A stretch of 64,000 nt of DNA, from NCBI GenBank assembly GCA_917880885.1, contig OU862916.1, positions 48,334,831 to 48,398,830 on the forward strand, written 5' to 3'. Every line of letters begins with the position of its first letter. Positions within the stretch are counted from its first letter, which is position 1. Below the pieces are notes generated by a model. The model was not told where the DNA came from. It ran no database searches and saw only the letters and a program-made list of their open reading frames with translations. The stretch comes from Limnephilus marmoratus (taxonomy: Eukaryota; Arthropoda; Insecta; Trichoptera; Limnephilidae). Of the stretch, positions 32,774 to 42,650 are shown piece after piece. The position numbers were made by a program, and so were the translations under genes.

Positions 32774-33926
32774 CCAATCCAAGAATCCAATCCAAAGACG
32801 ACAGGAAAAAGTTATGGAAGGTGTTGTCCAAGTATGGAGTGAATACAAATCTCATACAGGCAATTGCATCTCTGTACGAGCGAAGCGTTGCGTGTGTTAG
32901 GGTGAACGGTGGTTTTACGGGGTGGTTTGACATCACAAAAGGTGTCAAGCAAGGCTGCGTAATGTCACCATGGTTATTCAATCTATACATGGATAATTGT
33001 ATGCAAGAATTGAAAGAGGTGGGATTGGGCGCGAAATTGGGTAATCTGAAAGTATGTTGCCTGTTGTATGCTGATGATGCGGTGCTGATTTCTAATACTA
33101 TGGAAGATCTACAGTCTCTCGTATCAAGGATGAATGAAGTATGTATGAAGAATGAGTTAATGATGAATGTATGTAAGTCTAAAGTCATGGTGTTTGAAAG
33201 AGAGAGTACGAAAACAGTATGCAACATAGTTGTGAATGATGAATACTTGGAGCAGGTGGATGAGTTTGTGTATCTGGGTAGTGTGTTTACGAGAGATGGG
33301 AAGGCTGATAGAGATATTGAAAGAAGGGTGAATGCCGGTAACTCCATTAATGGTGGACTGAATGCCGTTGGCGCTAATAAAAAACTGTCAAAAGAAGCGA
33401 AGCTAGCAGTCCACAATGGAGTCCTGGTACCTACCCTGATGTATGGCAGTGAGGCATGGAACTGGCAGAGGAAGGATGAAAGTAAGCTGAATGCTGTTGA
33501 AATGAGATCCCTGAGACGTATGTGTGGTAAAACAATGTATGATCGTGTGAGAAATGTGGATGTCCGCAAAGAATGTAAGGCTGATGTAAGCATAATGAGT
33601 AAGATTAAGAAAGGGACCCTCAGATGGTTTGGGCATGTAGAACGAATGAACGAAGAAAGTAGTGTAAGAAGAATATACGACGCGAATGTGAATGGTAGAA
33701 GAAGTCGGGGACGCCCGAAGAAGACGTGGCACGATCAAGTGAATCAAATACTTGAGTCGGGCCATGTCAAAAGTCAGAACAATAGAAGAGAATGTATGAG
33801 ACGATGTATGAATGTGAGTGAGGCAAAGAGTGTGTGCCAAGACCGAGTTGTTTGGCGGTCCGTCCTCTCTGCCTACCCCTGCGGTGAAACGGCGTGATGG
33901 TTAGTTAGTTAGCTAGTTAGTTAGTT
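32774..33926 (+). mobile_element. RTE-clade LINE, 5'-truncated, nested in the hAT
   Basis: Flanked by a perfect 12-bp target duplication AAGAATCCAAGT (32762-32773 and 33927-33938). The first bases (32774-32793) are a local repetition of AATCCAAG-like target sequence, as seen in abortive LINE integrations. It ends in a TTAG microsatellite (about 33898-33926); short simple-repeat 3' ends are usual for RTE elements. The endonuclease and the N-terminal part of RT are missing. Confidence 0.9.
32794..33897 (+). pseudogene. RTE-like reverse transcriptase, C-terminal 367 codons, still open
   Basis: The frame is open from the truncation point: KDDRKKLWKVLSKYGVNTNL, then RT block 4 GVKQGCVMSPWLFNLYMD and the catalytic LLYADDAVLI with both aspartates intact. 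These are followed by the thumb, VLVPTLMYGSEAWNWQ, and the RTE C-terminal RWFGHVERMNEES / RGRPKKTWHDQV blocks, ending CGETA at 33897. No frameshift or stop was found, so the insertion is probably young. Because endonuclease and RT blocks 0-3 are absent, it cannot replicate. The strong antisense frame 32724-33593 is a shadow. Confidence 0.85.
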
Positions 33927-34009
33927 AAGAATCCAAGTTCGCGGAAAATGACGAAAGTTTTATCCTAAGGTCTGGTTCCACTTCAAGTCGGTTTATTTTA
34001 AATGTTTAT

Positions 34010-34402
34010 TTTTAAGGTAAACTAGTGTTGAAAACCCAGCTTCACATTTATAAGGTAAACTAGTGTTGAAAACCCAGCTTCACATTTATAAGTTGTGACA
34101 AAAGGCATTAAAAAAGTTATTCTTGAGGAGCTAATTTTGTGTATTCTTGACGACAAGATAACCAAAAATCTATCGATGGTCTTAGTCTTGTGTAAAATAT
34201 ATCCTTGAGTGATGTGTCAGTTGACAGTTCAATTAACGAGTCTTCATCTGAATCTGGCAATTCGTGGCAAATTAGTTTCGGAATCTAACTTGAATGTAAA
34301 TCGGTTTCTTATCCAAGCTTTGTTGCTGTCGATTGGAGAAAAATATTCCTGAAGATTCCCCTCCAGTCCTAATAAATGTTCTTTAATTTGAGTTAAGATG
34401 TC
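34010..34402 (-). pseudogene. hAT transposase C-terminal fragment
   Basis: On the minus strand from 34402: LLGLEGNLQEYFSPIDSNKA and RNRFTFKLDSETNLP, then after a shift (about 34265) ELPDSDEDSLIELSTDTSLK and PSIDFWLSCRQEYTKLAPQE. After a second shift (about 34118) comes MPFVTTYKCEAGFSTLVY. The last segment is the hAT dimerisation block (usually LLPFPTTYLCEAGFS) of ZBED5/Buster-type proteins. A 38-bp tandem duplication at 34014-34090 breaks the following KTKYRNRL-type region. It is not functional. Confidence 0.8.
34014..34090. repeat. 38-bp direct tandem duplication
   Basis: AAGGTAAACTAGTGTTGAAA-type unit starts at 34014 and again at 34052, with identical sequence to the CACATTTATAAG end. It lies inside the decayed hAT transposase. 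Confidence 0.9.
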
Positions 34403-34640
34403 TTTTTTTATAAGAGCTCCACACAGGAGGCCCTGAGGAAAATAATTTTCCTATGTCATCTTTGGGGATGCTGTGTGGAGGGTTTTTTTAAGGAAAGGAA
34501 GGAGAGGAAAGTTCTGGGAAGAAAAAGGGTTTGGGTGGGTAGGAATCTGGGGTTCAGTGTGTCCTGGTCATCCGTCTCCAAGACCTAGACAAACCTCACC
34601 CCATAAACCCGGGCATCCCTGCTAAATCACCTGTGGCAAT
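34403..34640 (+). repeat. Family H copy inside the hAT element
   Basis: GAGCTCCACACAGGAGGCCC, AAATAATTTTCCTATGTCAT, GGGATGCTGTGTGGAGG, CCGTCTCCAAGACCTAGACA and CATCCCTGCTAAATCACC match 57046-57270. The right half of the palindrome has lost CAGGGCC. A T-run precedes it. Confidence 0.65.
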
Positions 34641-34924
34641 GCAATCATGTTGTACTATTTTTGTATTTCACTTTAATTACTAAATGCTTTGAAGTTCCCT
34701 GTTTCCGCGCGTTATGCCCACACATTAAGGTTTTTTTCTTGCAGCTTCCACCTTGTCTCAAGGCGGGAATGTTGAGACCTGGTATTTTATTTTGATGGCC
34801 CGGTACCGGGTCGCGACCCGGCAATTGGGAAACCCTGTATTAGACTAATTACACAAACCCGCTAGACAAACCCTGTTTTGCCAAACAAACCATTCAAAAC
34901 GTGGAATGATTTTTAAAATTATGA

Positions 34925-35070
34925 TGACCCCCATTTGGAGTATATTGTGAGGCTGAAGGTGGTGGGGAGTGGAAGGAGATAGGGAAGAGGAAGGTACCTG
35001 GCTCTTCGGACCTGGTCACCAAACACGATAAAGCCATTTCAAGCAACGTTTCAATTCTTAATGGTGGTCT
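34925..35070 (-). repeat. Family G copy
   Basis: CATTTGGAGTATATTGTGAG, GCTGAAGGTGGTGGGGAG, GACCTGGTCACCAAACACG and AGCAACGTTTCAATTCTTAA with TGGTGGTC follow the order of 55830-56020 in the same direction. Confidence 0.6.
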
Positions 35071-35099
35071 TATATAAATTAATCAAATAAAATATATTT

Positions 35100-35270
35100 G
35101 GCCCGCCGGGATTTGATTCCGCAACCTTCAGATTGATTAATTCAAATGATTAAATTGTGTAATAAAACAAATCAATGATATAAATTTTCTTGCGCACGCC
35201 GGGATTTGAACCCACGATCTTCGTATAGCTAGTCGAGAGCCAATCCAACCCTTGACCACAGAGGCCCCAA
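35100..35270 (-). repeat. tRNA-derived SINE-like sequence
   Basis: Minus strand from about 35268 reads GGGGCCTCTGTGGTCAAGGG, TTGGATTGGCTCTCGACT (A-box-like) and CGTGGGTTCAAATCCCGGCG (good B box). A second B-box-like GGAATCAAATCCCGGCGG follows 85 bases further (about 35104-35122). The stem pairings are not clean enough for a functional tRNA. Confidence 0.5.
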
Positions 35271-36239
35271 TTATTGAAAATAATCTGTTTCACATTTTTA
35301 TTTGGAAAAAAAGACAAAGGAATTTTGGAAAACATCTTTGTGAAGAGAATGTGATAAGTTTAATAACCGCATAATCATAACACATATCAGAAAAAATGTG
35401 AACCACCCTTTTTTTACATTTATCCCTTCTAAGGACCATGTAATTCCCTAATTATTCCCGCTCCCAATCAAGCCATCCAATCACTCTCCCAATATTGATT
35501 AACAATTAACTTAAGTATACGTCTCACCTAATGAATAGAATGTTGTTCTTGAAACCTGTAGATTTTGTATTAATAATGTGTGACGTACAAAGTAATTTGA
35601 TTTTAATTCAATTATAATTTTATCATCACAAAGTAAAGACCTACATTTAGATGAACTATTCTTTGATTCATTAGGTACAGTTATTTATAGCTCATGAATA
35701 ATCTCACCTCTTTATCTCCGACATCATGTAAGTATAGTATATTATCATCTAAGCATGCTTGTTTATTCATTCTTCACATACTTATACACCGTTACAAAAA
35801 AGATTTTTTCAGTATAGTAGTTCTACAGACACTGCACAAAACAATGATAGACACCCCTTTTCCTCGGAAAGCCACCCCTGGGTGTAAACAATGTGTATCG
35901 GATTGAATGTCATACGTTTCAAGTTATGAAGTAAAAGTGATAACCTATAACCCTACCCACCATACATCCCTTCCTCCTCTGCCAAAAGCACGCCAACAAA
36001 ATAGTTACATCATTTTGATCATGATGAACAAGAGAGCGAATTCCAGAGTCTTTTTGAGAGATTTTTTGAGGAGTACCAAGTGTCACAAAATCGGATCGGA
36101 TGAGAAGATCGACGTTTAGCGAACCACGCACAACAACTTCGCCACGAAACCTTACTCCTCTTCATTAAAAAATCACGGACATGTCTTTAGATTGCAGGAA
36201 TACCAACTGCCGCACAAAATACTGGCAACATAAATCTAA
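35271..36239. other. Unassigned intergenic sequence
   Basis: No gene was recognised. Frames at 35694-36131 on both strands have no known domain. Confidence 0.35.
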
Positions 36240-36345
36240 ACGTAAACTTAGTATAAACGTAAACTATAAAGGTAAGCTAGCTATAAACGTAAACTAACTA
36301 TAAACATAAAGTAAACTATAAAAGTAAAGGTGAACTTCAACGTAA
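36240..36345 (+). repeat. Degenerate CTATAAACGTAAA tandem repeat
   Basis: Irregular units of ACGTAAACT and CTATAAACGTAAA occupy about 100 bases (for example AAACGTAAACTATAAAGGTA). Confidence 0.6.
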
Positions 36346-36520
36346 ACAATAAATCATGTAGGGAAGATGTGCGATTAGCCGCCTCAGATAATGCCAAGGA
36401 TAGAATTACATAGGCTGCATCTGCAATGGATGGAGGCCGCTGAAGTAGTGTAAGACATGAGTGCCTATAGGCGCCTTGTAGGAGTCTTTGGTTTCCCGAA
36501 TATGACAAGAAGAAGAAATA
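36346..36520 (+). repeat. Possible LINE 3' end with AAG tail
   Basis: A segment ends GTTTCCCGAATATGACAAG followed by AAGAAGAAA, a form typical of LINE 3' ends. It contains GTAAGACATGAGTGCCTATA and GGCGCCTTGTAGGAGTC. No RT sequence is attached, so the assignment is tentative. Confidence 0.35.
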
Positions 36521-37121
36521 CGATGGGATAAGGAAATCCTAAAAAAAAATATTAAAAAACCCATTAAAATTCGCAAATCTTAAATTTATGAATATGACGT
36601 ATTATGGGTTGAAATCTACGTAGCATGCTTCGCTTATTTATGGATAAAATTATAACTTTTTTAAGAAATTTATTTGTACAAAATATAAACGCAATTGATA
36701 GCGAAGTAACATGTTAAGATAAAACATAAACATTTCATCTACATAATTTTGTATCTATATTTTTTATTCAAAGGTGTACGTATTCATTAAGTATGTATTT
36801 ATTATAAACCGCTTGAGATAATTGCCATTGGTTATTGAATGTGAGCATTCCTACAGAAAAATAACGGCTGTACTTAGGTTGTACCAAGCTTTATTGATCA
36901 TTATTGCATTACGTTTATACTCATTCTATTAAGGAGTTGCTCTTAACATCGACAATAATATTATTATAGTTGAATTGAAATGAGTATGGCGAGAATATTA
37001 TCTTCATATCAAATCATCTTTATGAGGGGAAAAGATCATCGAAATATTTAATGTTGTCATTATATCATATTTATTTATTTTTCGTGGTTTCCATAAATTA
37101 ATTACACATCATATCTCATAT
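36521..37121. other. Unassigned AT-rich sequence
   Basis: No gene or repeat was recognised. Confidence 0.4.
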
Positions 37122-38468
37122 CGTACCATAAGGACATGTGCTCTTCATGCAAGATATGTATACTAACGTAGAAACACAAGTTGGATGCACATCAGGGACG
37201 TCACCAAAATTTCCAATTAATGTGGGGGTACACCAAGGATCTGTCCTTAGTCCACTGCCATTCATAATGGTCGTGAATTTTCTATCGATTCAAGAAATTA
37301 ACAATATTCTCAAGACTATGCTATTTTCATATGATATAGTGCTGACAGCAGATAATCATTGTGACTTACAGAATAGCCTGGAAAAGTGGAGAAATATCCT
37401 GGTGGATAACGGCCTAAAACTAGCAGGAAAAAGACTGAATATTTTTACTTGCCATATGAAGACACAAATACTGTAACTTCTTCGATGCAATTGGGGGGAG
37501 TAACATTAATCCACTGTGAGTCATTTAAGTATCTGGGCTCACTCATTTACAGAGACGGGATGTGCAGCGGGTGTCGACCATAGAATAGGTATGGGATGGA
37601 TAAAATTTTTATCCATAACAGAAATTTTGTGTGACCCGAAAATGCCTACAGAACTTAAAAGAAAGATATACCAGACTATTGTTCAATCCGCGATAATGTA
37701 TGGCTCCGAATGCTTGACTATGTACAGCACCTACTCTAGGCAACTCGAAACAGCAGAAATGCGAATGCTTAGATGGTCGGCAGGAGTATCACTAAAAGAT
37801 AGGACTAAAAGTTCACGTATTTGTGGTAACCTAGCTGTCACGGATATAAACAGTAAGCTGGAGGAACAACATTGGAGGGGACCCCACCACTTTCCCAACG
37901 ACGTTATAAGGAAACATATGGTTTCCTCCTTCACCGCACACGTCAAGAATCTATTTTATTGAACGAAGTTACATTAATTGAATGACTCTAGACCCTCCAA
38001 TGTCCATGCATATGGGGTTAGAAAGCAATATGCAAGTACTTACATTAACATAATAATAAATCTGGGAGCCCGCAGAATAATTCTTCTGAAATCTATAGAG
38101 AAAATATATATAGATAAAAGTGTTAGTAAAGAAAAAGAAAAATAAGAGCTGCGCCCGGTTGAGGAAGCCTGGATAAGAGAAATAACGAAAAAGTAACAGG
38201 AGTGGAAAAAGTAACCACAGTTGAGATGGTATGGGAACATAACACAGAGACCACCAGATCATACATTGAAGTAGGCAATGTCAATGTAAGTCATCCAGAG
38301 GAAGGCCAAAGAATTCCGGGATGACTCAATGCTCTAAAATATTACAGAGAAACGGCTTGGATGAAAGCGATACCCAGAACCGAAGAAGACGTAGCCTAAG
38401 AACGAGAAGAACCGACCCCAACAGCCTACCTAAGCAATAAGTTGGGACAATGCAAAGAAGAAGAAGAA
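37122..38468 (+). pseudogene. RTE/CR1-like LINE reverse transcriptase remnant
   Basis: Frame 1 (37138-37476) reads FMQDMYTNVETQVGCTSGTS, then RT block 4 GVHQGSVLSPLPFIMVVNFL. The catalytic box has become MLFSYDIVLTADN (expected FADD), so one catalytic aspartate is lost. After a stop at 37474 an in-frame-like HCESFKYLGSLIYRDG leads, through a shift near 37560, to PTELKRKIYQTIVQSAIMYG and RQLETAEMRMLRWSAG. Further decayed pieces (LRWYGNITQRPPDHT near 38220, then PRTEEDVA) reach an AAGAAGAAG end near 38465. Several stops and shifts make it inactive. Confidence 0.8.
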
Positions 38469-39339
38469 AGTATTTACACACCAATATTTTAATGCAGACT
38501 GTATTACAAATGTAGAACACTTATAGGTGCAATGAGAAATGGTAAAAGAAAGTAATAAAAACTCATTTCCTGCTGAAATTTTCGTCGTATTTGTGTGGAT
38601 ATTTTGCAGATATTCGTGGACATTAATTTGTGAATACGTGTGAATACGCCAGTCGAGCGATGGAGAACTGGAAAACTGCAATGAATTACCATGTTATCGG
38701 CAAATAAAAATTTTTAACTTCGAGCTTTTTCTCTGCATTTTGCGCTAACTTTTGTCAATTTGGACAATATTGGTCAATTTGGATAATATTTTTAACCGCT
38801 TGGAGAATATTCGATGGTAACTGTATTATTTACCCTCTTACACATTTCTATAAAAAATATCTCTCTTTTGCCATATTATTCATTATATTAGGTATTATAC
38901 CTATTTCTTTTACAATATTCTGTTACGACGATCTATTGAATTTGCATAAATCTTAGCTAACCACGTCGTGCGTCGTTCCTGGTAATGCTATCAACGGAGC
39001 GGAAAATAACTACGCTCCCTGTAACGTAATTGTAAACGTATTTGATTTTGAGATTGAGATCGCTTGTTGACTGCTTGCGTTGTTATGTTTGATGAACCTT
39101 GAAATAGAGTAAATTAATTGAACCAGAAATATGTTTCTTATGTTTGTTCTAGCATTTTAAAATTTGCGTACGCCTATAATTTATCAGATCGTCAGTTTCA
39201 CCCTGATAAAAAAGCATCATCACCAGAAGTGAATAGCAAGATACTTTATAATATTTCTCTATCCCATATCCTTCCCGTCGTTACTCCCTCCAGCCGACAT
39301 TCAGCGGTATTTGGGACTCTTGTGCAGTATTCAAATAAA
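38469..39339. other. Unassigned intergenic sequence
   Basis: No gene was recognised. The frame 39118-39399 lacks any known domain and runs into a short dispersed repeat. Confidence 0.35.
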
Positions 39340-39424
39340 AATATTTTAAAAATCTACTTTGATGATAGTCACTTTGACGTTGTCCGTAACATTGGCTAAA
39401 GAAGACGAAAGCGCAACACGGCAT
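39340..39424 (+). repeat. Short dispersed repeat (GATGATRGTCAC ... CGCAACACGGCATT)
   Basis: GATGATAGTCACTTTGACGT, CCGTAACATTGGCTAAAGAA and GCGCAACACGGCATTCCCCA match 46845-46935 and, in part, 59455-59505 (inverted) and 59880-59925. Confidence 0.6.
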
Positions 39425-39890
39425 TCCCCAATAAACAAAAATTTTAACAAAACAAAAAAATTACTTCAAAAAATGCACTAAAAAGTAAAAAAATAATTTC
39501 GTATTCTTCTACAACTTAATAATCAACTTACTTTTTCTAATCATCAATATGTAGGTACGATTGTTATTTTTGGAGTCGGTGTCAGCCAAGGTAAGTTTGA
39601 AACTACATACATAGGTGAGATGTGCTTGTTTCGCATGCGCGACTTGACGAGGCGAGAGGCGTGAGGCGAGAGCGGGGCCGCGGCGGGAGGGGAGCTTTCA
39701 AGTTAACACGCCGGGCCGGGTACCTTTGCCGACTCCAAAAATATCAATAGTACCTACATATTGATGAGTAGAAAAAGTAAGTTGATTATTAAGTTGTAGA
39801 AGAATACGAAATTATTTTGTTACTTTTTAATGAATTTTTCGAAGTCGTTTTTTTTGTTTTGTTAAAATTTTTGTTTATTTTTGATTTTTA
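39425..39890. mobile_element. Foldback element with ~165-bp arms and GC-rich centre
   Basis: 39425-39595 and 39712-39885 are inverted copies: TAATTTCGTATTCTTCTACA, ACTTAATAATCAACTTACTT and TCATCAATATGTAGGTAC recur in complement, and the arms end near TTGGAGTCGG. The 115-bp centre (39596-39711) is strikingly GC-rich (GAGGCGAGAGGCGTGAGGCG, GGGGCCGCGGCGGGAGGGGA) compared with the AT-rich arms. No protein is encoded. Confidence 0.8.
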
Positions 39891-40320
39891 GTGAATCTGA
39901 AGTACACTAACTAATTCGATTAAGATTCGGCCGAGTATCGTAAATTTGCTCTTAAGAATTGGAGAGTTCCGTTACTTTGTCATGGATCCCATAATCAGAA
40001 CCCAACCAAACTCTCATCAAACTACCCTTGAAGTACATTCTTTCCAATAAAAAAAAAGAATCATCGAAATCGGTTGGCTTGATATTGAGTTATTCGTCCA
40101 TTTGTCGCGCACATACTTGATGCAAATTTAAGACTTATAATATGATTTTCTCATGGATGCTATTGTCAGCACTGGACCAAAAAGCACCAGCTTTCAAATA
40201 AAAAAAAGAATCATCAATATCGGTTCACCCAGTCGAAAGTTCTAAGGTAACAAACATTAAAAAAAATACAGTCGAATTGAGAACCTCCTCCTTTTTGAAG
40301 TCGTTTAAAAATAAACCACG
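39891..40320 (+). repeat. Dispersed repeat ending GAGAACCTCCTCCTTTTTGAAGTCG-like
   Basis: It contains TTTTCTCATGGATGCTATTG, GCACTGGACCAAAAAGCACC, AGAATCATCAATATCGGTTC and TACAGTCGAATTGAGAACCT. A similar block TGTCATGGATCCCATAATCA with AGAATCATCGAAATCGGTTG lies 150 bases upstream, so the unit is internally repeated. I recall this motif set from lepidopteran genomes; that is memory, not a search result. Confidence 0.5.
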
Positions 40321-40499
40321 ATAGCAAAAATTTGCTATCTGAAACAGCAGAAACTCTAGAAAGGTGAATTCAAACACGATGATATTTGCCTTGCTTGTTA
40401 TGACTTGAATTTCCATAACAAAGAAATTATTTTCTGCACGCTTGCTTTTCCCATCTTAAGCTATACGTGTTGCTTTGACATATTAAACTAATGATTGAT

Positions 40500-40680
40500 G
40501 AACATAATCTCAACAACTCTCAGTGAAAATATCAAAGAGACAAAGTCGGAAAATAAGAAGTAAACTGTAGCATATGAGACTCGAATTCAGGTCCTATATT
40601 CTTTACGAGACTGACGCTCTACCAACTAAGCTATTACCACCTTATCACATTCCGCATTTTTTTATCAACTATGCCTAATA
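40500..40680 (-). repeat. tRNA-derived SINE-like unit, single copy
   Basis: Minus strand from about 40640: GGTGGTAATAGCTTAGTTGG (A box), AGAGCGTCAGTCTCGTAA (close to the D/anticodon region of tRNA-Met), then TGAATTCGAGTCTCATATGC (B box). The body TTCCGACTTTGTCTCTTTGA with TATTTTCACTG parallels the arms of the inverted units at 11318 and 31086. The acceptor stem does not pair well. Confidence 0.6.
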
Positions 40681-40884
40681 AAATTGAATAAATAAAGTTA
40701 ATATTCTTATATTATTTATAATATATAATAAATAAAGTTAATAAATAAATATTCATAAATAAGTTGTCGTATTTCTCAAAAAACTTGCAAGAAGAAAATA
40801 ACTTTGCTCACAAAAAAAAATTATCTATTATTCTGCATAATGTCACATGGCAGTGATAAAATAAAGTAATAATTATAACTAGGC

Positions 40885-41285
40885 CCTGCGTGCGACTTTT
40901 AGTTCGGCTTCGCCCAGTTTGAGAATTGGTGACCATTTTATAAATCTGATAGGAACTGGTTTCAAAAATAGCCAGTTCCTTGGATCAACTGTGATCCAGT
41001 GACAGCTGGTCACTGATACAAAGTAACCGTGACAAAGTAATCGAGACAGGCAATGACGCCACATGTAATATTTATTGCATATAGCCGCCTATAAATCATA
41101 GAACTTATACCTAGGGAACAAACGTCCATATGCCAGCTGCTGACGGAAGTAGCAACGTCTTTTGATTGGCTTGATGTTATTTGTGGCGCGGCGCAAAAGG
41201 AGTGGCGTCGGACATGCAATGGATGTCGGGTTCTGGAATTCAACCACGCAGATGCAAGCATATTAATACTGTTTGATGATAATTA
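40885..41285 (+). repeat. Dispersed family S, copy 3
   Basis: TTCGGCTTCGCCCAGTTTGA, GATAGGAACTGGTTTCAAAA, ACAGGCAATGACGCCACATG and AATTCAACCACGCAGATGCA correspond to copy 2 at 28513-28985. No coding capacity. Confidence 0.6.
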
Positions 41286-41565
41286 TAAAAATGGACATGA
41301 GTGTATCAACAAAAGAAATGCGGAGAAAAATGCGCTAAAAATAAACAGCCCGTAACTGGTATTTTTACCCAAACCCATCTTTTCAGCAAACAATTTTCGC
41401 TCCAAAACACAAGAGACTGTTTCTTGTAATTTCAAAGAGCTGTTTTCGTATTCATTCTGCATTAAACCAATGCGGGTTGCAATTTGCGACGAGTCGCTTT
41501 TTGCTTTCGCGTTATTCATCTTTCTTACATTGCGGATTTCACATAGATATTACAATACAGTCACC
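41286..41565. other. Unassigned; minus-strand frame 41283-41519 of unknown nature
   Basis: The 78-codon minus frame (MNNAKAKSDSSQIATRIGLM at its start) ends in a hydrophobic segment. It has no recognised family. The segment lies between families S and R and could be a unique part of a larger transposon. Confidence 0.3.
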
Positions 41566-42155
41566 ATAATCCGATTTAAATCAAATTTTAGACGTATTGA
41601 CTCTTTTCCACAAAAAATTATAAATTGGTTTCGAAAGACTGTTCTTTTATCTAGTAAACCTATGTTTTAAATTTTGAGATAATATATTTATTTTTAGTAC
41701 AACAAGGTTTTACCGTAGGTCGTTGGCAGATTTGTTTAATTTTCAAACAAAATTTTGTATTATACAACAAAATCATATCATATAATCATGCAGTAAAATA
41801 AATTAATGAATTATCTGGGAAAGCTATGTTTCAGAATTTTAACTTTACTTTAAATAAAATACTTTAAAAAAAGATCCGCACACGTGTTTTGTGACGAAAA
41901 TACTTCAGTTTGTCTATTTATTTACGGTCTTACAAACTAATATATTTAACATTTTTTTTAAATTCTGATTTTGCTTAGACACCATTGAAAAATTATAAAT
42001 ACTTATGATCAAAAAATAATTACAAAAAGTACATAATTTTGATAGTTTTATCAACACGCCTTTCAGCATTTTTGAATTTCGACAAATATGAATTCTTTCG
42101 AACATTCTTTCGACGAAATATGAATTCTCCGCCGCTGGCTGGTTAAGGCTCGATG
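41566..42155 (-). repeat. Family R, copy 2
   Basis: Same orientation as 4167-4870: AAATTTTAGACGTATTGACT, ATCATGCAGTAAAATAAATT, CACACGTGTTTTGTGACGAA and GCCGCTGGCTGGTTAAGG. The Helitron-type hairpin end is absent at its left side. Confidence 0.6.
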
Positions 42156-42260
42156 ACACAAAGCGAGTTTACAAGCTACTATCTACTAAGTTTAAAAGCG
42201 GGTAAATCGGCGAGTGAGATTGTCATGATGACACACAAAACTGTCCACTCGCTCAGTAGC
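42146..42260 (+). repeat. Partial arm of the 42474-42650 foldback family
   Basis: CGATGACACAAAGCGAGTTT, ACAAGCTACTATCTAC and ATGATGACACAC resemble the arm of the adjacent palindrome. It abuts family R. Confidence 0.5.
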
Positions 42261-42473
42261 GTAGGAAACTAAGGTCGCTGCGAGCATCAGAAACAAGAAT
42301 AACGACGCCTGCGTGAACTAATTCTGTGATGTTTGACAGTCGAAATCAGCTGTTTATTGGCAGCCATCTTGAAAAAAATAAATAAACCAATCACGAGCAA
42401 GGGTGTGGCGAGTAAAGTTAAGGGCCTTTCAAGTTTTTTCATAGATTGTCAACAATCTGCTAGTTAACAAGTA

Positions 42474-42650
42474 ACACGATGACACTGAGCGAGTTTACCA
42501 ACGTATAGTGAATTTCCCAGATAGTAGCTTGTATACTCGCTCTGTGTGCGAGCGAGTGAGCGAGATTAGACACAGAGCGAGTTTACAAGCTACTATCTGG
42601 GAAATTCACTATCTGTTGTTAAACTTGCTCAGTGTCATCGACGCTTTAAT
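42474..42650. mobile_element. Palindromic MITE (foldback, ~72-bp arms)
   Basis: Left arm GATGACACTGAGCGAGTTTA through GTGAATTTCCCAGATAGTAG to ACTCGCTCTGTGT is repeated inverted after a 25-bp GAGCGAG-rich centre. Only a few mismatches separate the arms. The outer flank ACACGATGACAC / GTGTCATCGACG suggests the ends. Confidence 0.8.

Larger units (their letters stand above)
32557..34837 (-). mobile_element. hAT transposon (ZBED5/Buster-like) with nested insertions
   Basis: Left end CAGTGTTTCCCAAACATTG (32557) and right end complement CAGGGTTTCCCAATTGCCGG (to 34837) are typical hAT termini. A perfect 8-bp target duplication TATTAGAC flanks it (32549-32556 and 34838-34845). The minus strand keeps frameshifted C-terminal transposase (34010-34402). 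An RTE LINE (32774-33926) and a family H repeat (about 34402-34640) are inserted inside, so the hAT is the oldest layer. The N-terminal half of the transposase is not recognisable. Confidence 0.9.

Noticed and set aside
32724..33593. 289-codon minus-strand open frame
   Set aside because: It is exactly antisense to the RTE reverse transcriptase, whose plus-strand frame has clear RT motifs. The minus product has no recognisable domain.
40560..40640. Functional tRNA gene
   Set aside because: A and B boxes are good, but the acceptor stem does not pair and the same body recurs in SINE-like units. The tRNA-like stretches at 31220-31295, 35190-35265, 45800-45890 and 52640-52740 were rejected for the same reason.
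41283..41519. 78-codon minus-strand frame with hydrophobic end
   Set aside because: Lies between repeat families with no recognised domain. Kept as unassigned, not called as a gene.
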